A DNA stretch of 28,299 bases from Mnemiopsis leidyi (Eukaryota; Ctenophora; Tentaculata; Lobata; Bolinopsidae): the NCBI GenBank assembly GCA_000226015.1, contig JH154983.1, forward strand, positions 259,756 through 288,054, read 5' to 3'. The position numbers were made by a program, and so were the translations under genes. Below are positions 11,301 through 17,735 of the stretch, piece after piece (the stretch's first letter is position 1; every line of letters starts with the position of its first letter). Below the pieces are notes generated by a model. It saw only the letters and a program-made list of their open reading frames with translations, did not search any database and was not told where the DNA came from.

Positions 11301-14300
11301 CAGAAACACTGTTACTTCATCGTACCACGTGACAACTCTCACATCTATCTCTCTCCCAGGTGTTAATCCCAGCCAGCTCTGCCGTGTCCGTCATGAGCTC
11401 TAACGGTGACGACAACGTCCGAGAGAACCTCGCCAAGCGGAGCGTTATCCGTCTTGCAGTGCGCTTGCTGCGCAGCCCCAGCAACCCTGTTGTGGTTAAC
11501 GCGCTGGCCATCCTGACAACGTACGCGGGGGCGGCGGATAAGTACAAGATGAGCATCGTGAGGGATGGTGCACTGAACCCGCTCTGTGAGCTAGCGTTCA
11601 ATGAAGATACCAGGGTGAGTAAGCTGTACGTGTGTTTGTTTGTGTTTGCTCTTGTCTGACTTAATACGGACTTTTCACTCTACAGAGATCGGATGTATTT
11701 CATTTTTTGCGACAGTATTTGAAGTAAATATTCACATCGGGTGTCTATTGAACAAACACCATTCAAAAGTTTTAATCGTAATCTCAGTAAGAATTCCCAC
11801 CGCAGATACAGAAAGGTGCGGGAGGAGCAATACTGAACCTGTCCCACATAGACACGCACTGCGAGCAGCTGCTGATCTGCGGAGTGCGTGCAAGTCTCCA
11901 CCACTTTCTGGTGTCGGCAGACCCGCACCTCCAGTTCTACGCAGCAGCTACCCTCTCTAACTTGTCTATACAGGTATGAACTGAACTGTAGGACGTGATT
12001 CATTTTCACTCTTCAAGTGTCAAATCAGTTACTATAGACTCTCCCTTACTTGACTTGATTACTGCTTGCTCTATTTTCCTTGATCTTAGTAAATCTGGGA
12101 TTCTACAGCTGCGTCTGATAATTTGGAAACTAAAAGCTTATTACTTATTTATTTCACGCCCCCCCCCCCCTAGTTTCTTTAAAGTGTAAACCGAGTTTAA
12201 ACTCGGTGTGGAGCGATCAAGCTGCAAATTTAGCAACGTTTTGATCCAGTGTCTGGGGGGGGGGAACTGCAGGATAATCTGACCTGGATACTTAGTAGAG
12301 TGGTTTTGTAGTGAACGGCTTAATAGCTTCTGATGCAGTTTTATAACTTTTCACGCAGTCTAGGATCGTCAGTTTAGCATCACCTGGTTTAGTGTAACAT
12401 TGTAACCTGGTTACTCTACCTTTGTAGATCTCCTAGATAAATGTTAGGTGTACTAACTAGTGAGAGGTATTGAAACCTTAGGAATTCTACAGAAATTTTG
12501 GTTAAATACAATTATACAGTATAATATCCAGAAAACGATATTACTGAGCTTGTACTTATTTTACACGACATTCTAATTACACAACTTACTAATTACACAA
12601 CTTACTAATTACACATGTTGCTTATTACACAAGTCACTTATTACTCAACTTATTGATTACACAAGTTACTAATTACACTAGTTACTAATCACACACGTTA
12701 CTAATTACACATGTTACTAATTACACTAGTTACTAATTACACAAGTTACTAATTACACATGTTACTAATTACACAAGTTACTAATTACACAAGTTACTAA
12801 TTACACAAGTTACTAATTACACACGTTACTAATTACACATGTTACTAATTACACACGTTACTAATTACACACGTTACTAATTACACAAGTTACTAATTAC
12901 ACAAGTTACTAATTACACAAGTTACTAATTACACACGTTACTAATTACACTACACTAGTTACTAATCACACACGTTGCAGGTTGAAGACCCCAGTGGACT
13001 AGTTAACGACGAAGGGTTACAATGTCTGGTGAACCTACTGAACAGTACAGAAAGGTTAATACAACAGTCGTGTATAGCTCTGAGAAACTTAGCTTCGCAA
13101 TCCGCCATGCAGGTGTGTTTCTAGAAACGTACAGAACTTACATTTAATTTTACAGCAGATTTTTTATTTATTTTCTAGAAACGTACAGAACTTACATTTA
13201 ATTTTACTAGCAGATTTTTATTTATTTTCTTAGAAACGTACAGAACTTACATATAATTTTACAGCAGTATTTTTATTTATTTTCTAGAAACGTACAGAAC
13301 TGACATATAACTTACAGCAGAATTTTTTCATTTAAAAGATAGATTTTTTATTACAATTGAATGGTCGTTTAGAACTACAGCAAAAATATGAATCAAGGAA
13401 ATAATATTAATTTGGATTAATGATATAACAAATGACATCAAGTGATTTCCCTTAATGATGATGCTTTGTGCATGACATCCGCGTTCCCCCCAACATAAGA
13501 AGGGCAGAGACTTGTGAACAAATCTAACAAACTGTCTTGAAACCAGCTCCTGCATAGATTATTTAATTCGTTTTGAAATAGCGACATTAATTACATAGAT
13601 TATCCAGTAAAACTATAACTATATTGGTAGTTATCTAGAAATAGCTTAATATCCTACAATGTGTTGCACTGTTATCAATACACTTGTACAATCATTGCTA
13701 ATCAGTAATGTGACACCCACAACGATATTTTGACAGTCTTCTGTGCAGCGGAGTAGTTAATCTACTGCATGACATGATGAGATAATACCTGAGGAATGTA
13801 CAATGTATAGTGTATAAGTTTTTACATTGTATAATGCGATGTATGTACAATGTATAGTGTATTAGTATTTGCATTGTATAATACAATGTAATATGTATGT
13901 ACAATGTGTAGTGTATTATAAGTATTTACATACTCTACATACCTTTACATGGAATGTACTATACAACTAATGTACTATACAACTAACAATACACCTACCC
14001 CAGTACAGGATAACAAACTGTGAAGTGGAATGTACCATACAACCAATGTACTATACAACTAACAATGTACCTACCCCAGTACAGGATAACAAACTGTGAA
14101 GTGGAATGTACTATACAACTAATGTACTATACAACTAACAATACACCTACCCCAGTACAGGATAACAAACTGTGAAGTGCTGGAACCCCTCTACCCTCTA
14201 CTTCGACACCACGACCCCAATATACAGACAGCTGCTCTCTCCCTCCTTCACAACCTCTCTATCTTGGAGGAAAACGAGGCCAAAGTCATAAACATGGGAT

Positions 14301-17300
14301 ACGTTCCTGAGGTTAGCTCATACTTATTGATAATATCTTCTTGATGATATCTTCTTGATAATATCTTCTTGATAATATCTTCTTGAAAATATCCTCTAGA
14401 TAATATCTTCATAATGATATCTTCTATATAATATCTTCTTGATCATATCTTCTTAATGATATCTTCTTGATCATATCTTCTTGATAATAGGATCTTCTTA
14501 TTAATATCTTCTAGATATCTTCCAGTAGAGCAGTAGTACAGATCTACATTCTACAAGAATATTTATTTTCTTGTTAGAAATATTGTTGCTTAGATGTTCT
14601 GTTTTCACTGTTTTACTGTTTTTGAGATGAACTTAATTAAGAATATTGTTGATCTTAGTGAAATCCCTGAAAAAACAACAACTTAAGATTTGTGCGTGTA
14701 AGTTTTGGTGGTCATCAACAGATGTTTGTGTTCAGTGACACAGCAGATGTTTAAGTTTTTCTAGAACATTCTGTAGAATTTCTAGAAGTCTCTGTACTCA
14801 CGTACATGACACGGGGTATATTCTAAACAAGGTATACTCAATAACCGGCCAGTCGCTACTCAACCCCGAGATTGCCGCTCCCTGCGAATATAGCTCTCTG
14901 CTATATCAGATTTGTAGCTCCCTGCTACATCAAGTATGTTGCTACTTGCTACAAAACATAGGCAGTTCTCGCTGCATATGTAGCAACTACATTCGAACCC
15001 TCAATGTAGTTGACCTCCTACTGTTTCATTATCTGAGAGTTTCTGTATCATATAAATCTAGCATTACAGACTAACCTAGCTCTTTTGTTTTAAATCTGTT
15101 ACATTGTACAAACGTACGTAGCTAATATGTACAATATAAGGTACTTTAAGAAATATTACTAGTTTGCTATTCATATGGATCAGAATTTGTTGTCATGGTG
15201 ACTGTGTATGTACAATGTACACAGTATACACAATATGTATGATATCAAGTACTGGTATGTACAATCTACACAGTGTACACAAAATGTACCATATCAAGCA
15301 CTGGTATGTTGAATGTACACATTGTACACCATATGTATGATATAAAGTACTGGTATCTATACCAGTTAACTCTCTCCCCGGATATGCTGACTTCCGATTG
15401 ACTTGACTTAGTATAGTAGTATTGACTATTAGTATGTAGCAAGATGTGTTTCTGGGTAAATAGACAGTAAGCTAGTGTTCAATAACCACTCCGTAAGTTG
15501 AGTGAGAAATACAATACAGCTGGAGTATACCTTGCGAGTTTTTATCTTATAGGATCCCATTAGTTATACGATTTGTAACACATTATAGCGCGTTGAAATA
15601 AATCAATAAAGAAAATAGTTTTCTATGTTCACTCAACATGAACAGTCGAAGTTGGAGGATTAAGTAAATTTTATTTACTTATGTACTCTTATACTGACAT
15701 CCTTACATCATGCAACTCTTAGACAGAGCCGCACTAAACTATTTACATTCTAGACTCTATATTATCGTATCTAATCTCTACTAACTCCTCCTCTCTCCTT
15801 CTCTTCAGTTAACGTTGGTAGTACGACAGTGGCAGATACCCGAGGGACAGCGCCACGCGGCTGCGACGCTCCGTAACCTAGCAACGCCGGAACACATCTC
15901 CACTTTGGTGACGTCTGGGGTGGTGGAGGTGTTGGTGGGCGTGGTCGGAAACGCTAAAACTTTACAGCCAGTCCTTCATGAGGTAACGTCCTTGTTGTTT
16001 ATAACTAATAACTGTAATAGTTGTTGTCAACTGTTTAGTTGTTTATAACCCAACTTAAGATTATCATTGAAACGTTTTTAGGGGTTATTTCGAAGAATTT
16101 TAAGGCTATAACTCAACTTTATTTCAATTTTACGATCTTATCCCTGTGTGACGAAACGTTATCCTGTCTTATCATTATGAGGAATTCTCATTTCTGAGTC
16201 AAATTAAAGAAGTGACAGATTGAATCTTTATTCGATTAAATTCTTGACATCCACCACATGACATCTTCCAAATGTAATTAGTTTAAAGGTTCAATATCAT
16301 GAATATTGAAATTCTCATCAAAGTTAACCTGGCTATATCTCCTTCTTGTTGCAGATCTTGAAACACCTTGAGTTTAATCCCAATCTTATAAAGTTATAAG
16401 AATTAGAAAATAAATACAATTTGTGGCGCTCAGTGTAACTTTGGGATTTAAAGAATAAGCTTAACATTTACTGCTGTACATAAAGTGCATTCCTGCTAAG
16501 TTTGGACTGTGGCCAATGAGTTGCCACATATTTGTATTCTACGCGCATGTTGATGTTTAGATTGTACTTGTTATGACTGTTCTGCCATTACCAATAATCA
16601 TTATATATCCTAATGTTTATACAAGCGCCCTGCCTCTATTGTGAACTGTAATTAATTAACTCTAGAGTAATTTTACATCCGGTTAAAAATATCAAACTGG
16701 TAGAATAAACAAAACTGCAAGGTTATTTCATTCAAGTAATCAATTGTTAAAACTCAACATCTTGGACCTGTTGAAGACATGTAAATCTGAACCTACTTAT
16801 AGCTTTAAGGGAGAAATATTATATTAAATACTTTATCAAGCTAGATATATATATATATATATAATTATCGTGATTTATCTTCTAAACGTAACATTGCCCA
16901 GGTAACGGCGGTATTGGCCGTGCTATCACGTGACCCGGAAGCCCAATCCCGTCTCCTGATGCAACTTCCCGCCGTTTCCATCATGATGCAGCTCCTAGCT
17001 CGATACATTCGAGCTAGACAGGACCTGAAACTTGTATTCTACTCTCTCGGTGTTATTGGGGGTGTATCCTCAAACGGTCAGTACTATTTTAGTATTTTGT
17101 ATTAGAGTCGTCTTCATCACGTGATGAAGTAGATTGTTATTGTGTAATTTTTATTTTGTCCGTTGACGCAGAGACAAGTCGATATTCATGCAATCGAGGC
17201 TATAATCCTTTCTGCTATACGAAAGTTCCCTTTTTTACTGTGCTGTGTGTAACATAAACACATCTGAAAGATACATTTTTTGAAATACAATTTCAATTCT

Positions 17301-17735
17301 TTTAATTCCCTCAACCCAACATTGCAGTCACACTTCGAGACGTTATAGTACAAAACACGGACATAGTTTCCCAGATAACTCACTACATCACACCGGATAC
17401 ACCTAGCGATCTTATTAAAGTTGTTCTCTGGACAACCGACCTCCTCTACGCTCGTAAGTGTCACAGTGTAGTACTATCTTGATTGACAGTGTAATAATAT
17501 CTTGATAGACAGTGTAATGATCTTGATAATATCTTAATATGATTAAATTAACGATGTAACCTTTCTATGAAACTACTGACTGATCATGTCTCTAAAATAT
17601 CTCTATCCCAACTCAGATCCGACTATAAACGGTGGAGTTAAAAACGAGATGTTAGCGAGTGTCACCCACCTTAAAGCGCACGCGTCCGATCACGACGTGA
17701 TTGGTGCGTGCGAGGACCTGCTCGCTCCAAGCTGA
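5185..17735 (+). CDS. Vac8-like armadillo-repeat protein, ten-exon model
   Basis: Joined exons 5185-5326, 9940-10133, 11360-11614, 11806-11973, 12981-13112, 14156-14311, 15809-15982, 16902-17076, 17328-17453 and 17617-17735 give 546 codons plus TGA. Every junction has GT..AG ends and agreeing phase, which strongly supports the model. The protein is almost wholly helical ARM repeats, with repeat cores GAILNLSH, AATLSNLS, ALRNLAS, SLLHNLS and ATLRNLA. Motif order resembles fungal Vac8, a membrane-bound scaffold on vacuoles; the same role here is inference. The usual Vac8 N-terminal MG-C acylation signal is absent. The start at ATG 5185 is uncertain: an upstream exon, or acceptor use at 5245, would change the N-terminus. 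Other ARM-family proteins cannot be excluded. Confidence 0.8.
5321..5535. repeat. ~72-bp tandem triplication carrying donor and acceptor sites
   Basis: Three copies begin at 5321, 5394 and about 5466. Each contains CTTGGTAAGTC, a branch-like TAACTAAG, a pyrimidine tract and TTTTCTGTAG. The first copy overlaps the real exon-1 donor. GT and AG within a copy are 53-54 bases apart, so each copy could be a complete mini-intron. Between copies lie potential micro-exons of 20 nt (5380-5399) and 17 nt (5454-5470). Confidence 0.85.
5536..6449. other. intron 1, no feature recognised
   Basis: This AT-rich part of intron 1 contains many stops in all frames. I see no exon with good boundaries, no RNA gene and no repeat structure. 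Confidence 0.5.
6450..6612. repeat. TG/GTGC-rich low-complexity tract
   Basis: The plus strand is dominated by alternating GTGTGTGC, GTGCGTGC and TGTATGTCTG. Alternating purine-pyrimidine DNA of this kind can adopt Z-form. The open frames of 100 codons or more on both strands here come from the repeat and encode cysteine/valine or histidine/threonine runs, so they are not called as genes. Confidence 0.75.
6722..6880. mobile_element. foldback MITE with 27-bp terminal inverted repeats
   Basis: Bases 6725-6751 are a perfect inverted match of 6851-6877, starting TTATGGAAGTGC. The element is flanked by TAA on both sides (6722-6724 and 6878-6880), which would fit a 3-bp TWA target duplication of the PIF/Harbinger type; the superfamily is inference. 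The interior holds repeated GGACCGCGGACCACTACT and a 15-bp palindrome with a 1-nt centre at 6802-6832. It has no coding capacity. Confidence 0.7.
6983..7016. repeat. inverted partial copy of the MITE interior
   Basis: CGCGGACCAGTC and CTTCTTGTAGACTGCC here match, on the opposite strand and with a few changes, the segment at about 6758-6790 inside the neighbouring MITE. It suggests a nested, second or larger foldback element. Confidence 0.5.
7110..7575 (-). pseudogene. relic of non-LTR retrotransposon reverse transcriptase C-terminus
   Basis: The minus strand reads LLKLVSLQRRGERYSIIYVQ then KILNN and, later, TAAQLFNVLPSP, followed in another frame by TTLESFEVGIGRFIEQCPDT and SPVT. The order L-L-SLQRRRERY-IIYVWKIL ... 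LFN-LP ... TFK--LDKFL---PD-P is the well-known C-terminal tail of an invertebrate non-LTR retrotransposon protein. At least one frameshift (near 7240-7260) and stops break it. No catalytic core is visible. It differs in sequence type from the relics at 769-927 and 1606-1938. Confidence 0.65.
7633..7758. repeat. 63-bp tandem duplication
   Basis: The block beginning GCATTCCTCGACATCTGC at 7633 is repeated at 7696 almost without change. The period of 63 is a multiple of three. It lies between the retrotransposon relic at 7110-7575 and an open minus-strand frame at 7801-8013, but I could not assign a coding meaning to it. Confidence 0.8.
8075..8079 (-). terminator. Pol III T-run of minus-strand tRNA-Asp
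   Basis: AAAAA on the plus strand is TTTTT on the minus strand, placed two bases after the tRNA 3' end as in the partner gene. Confidence 0.8.
8081..8152 (-). tRNA. tRNA-Asp (anticodon GTC)
   Basis: This is a 72-base tRNA read on the minus strand and identical in its body to the plus-strand copy at 8279-8350. The cloverleaf is complete: a 7-bp acceptor stem (TCCTCGA with TCGGGGA, one T-G pair), a GTC anticodon in a CCTGTCACG loop region, and GGTTCGATTCC as T-arm and B box. No intron is present. A TTTTT run follows at 8079-8075 on this strand. It lies in intron 1 of the Vac8-like gene, opposite to its transcription. Confidence 0.95.
8279..8350 (+). tRNA. tRNA-Asp (anticodon GTC)
   Basis: This second 72-base tRNA-Asp has the same cloverleaf and GTC anticodon. 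The A box is in TAGTATAGTGG and the B box is GGTTCGATTCC. TTTTT follows one base after the discriminator. It is arranged head-to-head with the minus-strand copy, with 126 bases between the 5' ends, and lies in the same orientation as the host gene. Both copies appear intact. Confidence 0.96.
8352..8356 (+). terminator. Pol III T-run of plus-strand tRNA-Asp
   Basis: Five T residues start two bases after the tRNA 3' end, as expected for RNA polymerase III termination. Confidence 0.8.
8357..9939. other. intron 1, right part, no gene
   Basis: This AT-rich intron sequence contains no exon with matching boundaries. One CACGTG occurs at 8931. At 9645-9715 a cluster of TGTAC and ATGTAC words forms short overlapping palindromes. 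The acceptor for exon 2 ends at 9939. Confidence 0.5.
9645..9715. repeat. TGTACA-rich palindromic cluster
   Basis: Repeated ATGTACTATGTACAT-like words make several overlapping short palindromes. Related TGTACA words recur in the intron arrays at 13796-13930 and 15205-15351, so this is a favoured repeat motif of this genome. Confidence 0.6.
9940..10133 (+). CDS. Vac8-like gene exon 2
   Basis: The acceptor is CCCCTTCAG and the donor is GTTTGT at 10134. The exon encodes residues 48-112, including KEQLQQLHYATRSHQTELM and VEALECALALMDLDTIE, an amphipathic helical stretch like the N-terminal repeats of ARM proteins. It is clearly more GC-rich than its introns. It ends on a codon boundary, matching exon 3. 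Confidence 0.85.
11360..11614 (+). CDS. Vac8-like gene exon 3
   Basis: The acceptor is CTCTCTCCCAG and the donor is GTGAGT at 11615. The exon is 255 bases and encodes residues 113-197. It includes RLAVRLLRSPSNPVVVNALA and MSIVRDGALNPLCELAF, both of the form expected for ARM helices 1-3 (I-GALNPL-EL). There is no in-frame stop. Confidence 0.9.
11806..11973 (+). CDS. Vac8-like gene exon 4
   Basis: The acceptor is CCACCGCAG and the donor is GTATGA at 11974. The exon is 168 bases and encodes residues 198-253. It contains KGAGGAILNLSHID and QFYAAATLSNLSI, two textbook ARM helix-2/helix-3 cores. These resemble the corresponding Vac8 repeats (TGALLN-TH and TTALSNIA). Confidence 0.9.
12159..12264. 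repeat. paired C12 and G10 tracts around a 16-bp palindrome
   Basis: A run of twelve C (12159-12170) is followed 84 bases later by ten G (12255-12264), and the two are complementary. Between them lies the perfect palindrome CCGAGTTTAAACTCGG (12191-12206). C12-TAG and CTG-G10 could be the ends of a tiny inverted-repeat element. It lies in intron 4 of the Vac8-like gene. Confidence 0.6.
12565..12975. repeat. 16-bp minisatellite containing TACTAAT
   Basis: About 25 copies of a 16-bp unit, GTTACTAATTACACAA with variants, run up to the acceptor of exon 5. Copies are irregular at the left end and nearly uniform in the middle, varying mostly at two positions (ACAAG, ACATG, ACACG, ACTAG). Nearly every copy carries TACTAAT, close to the branch-point consensus TACTAAC. 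The array is direct and gapless, so it is not a CRISPR. Confidence 0.95.
12981..13112 (+). CDS. Vac8-like gene exon 5
   Basis: The acceptor CACACACGTTGCAG directly follows a 16-bp minisatellite and the donor is GTGTGT at 13113. The exon is 132 bases and encodes residues 254-297, including EGLQCLVNLLNSTERLIQQS and CIALRNLAS, one ARM repeat. Tandem repeats press against both ends of this exon. Confidence 0.9.
13115..13325. repeat. ~54-bp tandem repeat, four copies, at exon 5 donor
   Basis: Copies share TTTCTAGAAACGTACAGAAC, ACATTTAATTTTACAGCAG and a T/A-rich tail, with CTAGAA or TTAGAA landmarks at 13121, 13175, about 13230 and 13284. The first copy begins within six bases of the donor GTGTGT. 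Each copy contains acceptor-like TTATTTTCTAG and TTTTACAG. Confidence 0.88.
13796..13930. repeat. ~50-bp tandem repeat rich in GTACAATGTATAG
   Basis: Two and a half diverged copies have GTACAATGT landmarks at 13798, 13845 and 13899. The unit contains inverted TACAATGTA and TACATTGTA words, so it can fold back on itself. It lies in intron 5. Confidence 0.7.
13951..14178. repeat. 76-bp tandem triplication across the exon 6 acceptor
   Basis: Three head-to-tail copies span 13951-14026, 14027-14102 and 14103-14178. Copies 1 and 3 are identical or nearly so, and copy 2 has a few substitutions. Each includes CCTACCCCAG and the first 23 bases of exon 6. The period is not a multiple of three. Confidence 0.95.
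14156..14311 (+). CDS. Vac8-like gene exon 6
   Basis: The acceptor CTACCCCAG ends at 14155 and the donor is GTTAGC at 14312. The exon is 156 bases and encodes residues 298-349, with CEVLEPLYPLLRHHDPNIQT and ALSLLHNLSI, one ARM repeat. A second AG lies 5 bases into the exon (TACAG); using it puts a stop five codons in, so the start at 14156 is preferred. The acceptor and first 23 bases of the exon occur three times in tandem, and only the last copy leads into the open exon. Confidence 0.88.
14322..14522. repeat. 14-bp minisatellite at exon 6 donor
   Basis: About 14 imperfect copies of TTGATAATATCTTC run from about ten bases after the exon 6 donor to 14522. The unit is pyrimidine-rich and contains TATCTTCTTG. 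The last copies are the most diverged. Confidence 0.9.
14888..14955. repeat. series of small stem-loops
   Basis: ATATAGC/GCTATAT with loop TCTCT (14888-14906) is followed by TGTAGC/GCTACA with loop TCCCT (14913-14929), then TGTTGCTACTTGCTACA. Stem sequences change in a compensatory manner while the loop stays similar. It lies in intron 6. Confidence 0.5.
15205..15351. repeat. 49-bp tandem repeat, three copies
   Basis: Three copies start at about 15205, 15254 and 15303. Each holds GTATGTACAAT, TGTACAC and ATATCAAGTACTG, with substitutions between copies. It lies in intron 6 about 450 bases before exon 7. Confidence 0.85.
15809..15982 (+). CDS. Vac8-like gene exon 7
   Basis: The acceptor follows a long pyrimidine tract (CTCTCTCCTTCTCTTCAG) and the donor is GTAACG at 15983. 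The exon is 174 bases and encodes residues 350-407. It includes GQRHAAATLRNLATPEH and SGVVEVLVGVVGNAK, an ARM repeat matching the CHA-STLRNLA repeat of Vac8. Confidence 0.9.
16847..16862. repeat. AT microsatellite
   Basis: A short alternating AT run lies in intron 7, about 40 bases before exon 8. Confidence 0.8.
16902..17076 (+). CDS. Vac8-like gene exon 8
   Basis: The acceptor is TTGCCCAG and the donor is GTCAGT at 17077. The exon is 175 bases and encodes residues 408-465 plus one base of the next codon. It includes VTAVLAVLSRDPEAQSRLL and LKLVFYSLGVIGGVSSN, the late-repeat pattern that follows the LRNLA repeat in Vac8. A TCACGTGA motif lies inside the coding sequence at 16926-16933. Confidence 0.87.
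17328..17453 (+). CDS. Vac8-like gene exon 9
   Basis: The acceptor is ACATTGCAG and the donor is GTAAGT at 17454. The exon is 126 bases, carries split codons at both ends and encodes residues 466-508. It includes VIVQNTDIVSQITHYITP and IKVVLWTTDLLYA, compatible with the C-terminal helices of an ARM superhelix. Confidence 0.82.
17464..17540. repeat. 23-bp tandem repeat at exon 9 donor
   Basis: CAGTGTA landmarks at 17464, 17487 and 17510 define a 23-bp period (CAGTGTAATAATATCTTGAT and variants). The array begins ten bases after the exon 9 donor. The word AATATCTTGAT resembles the unit of the array after exon 6. Confidence 0.8.
17617..17735 (+). CDS. Vac8-like gene terminal exon 10
   Basis: The acceptor is CCCAACTCAG and the stop is TGA at 17733-17735. 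It encodes residues 508-546, including GGVKNEMLASVTHLKAHAS and ACEDLLAPS. The ending resembles the CLELL end of Vac8-type proteins, though the likeness is short. No clear AATAAA follows in the next few hundred bases, so the transcript end is not placed. Confidence 0.82.

Noticed and set aside
11317..12009. Open frames at 11317-11601 (-), 11640-11960 (+) and 11680-12009 (-)
   Set aside because: They overlap ARM exons 3 and 4 in other frames and have no motifs.
12565..12975. Possible CRISPR-like array
   Set aside because: The units are contiguous 16-mers without unique spacers, in an animal intron. It is a minisatellite.
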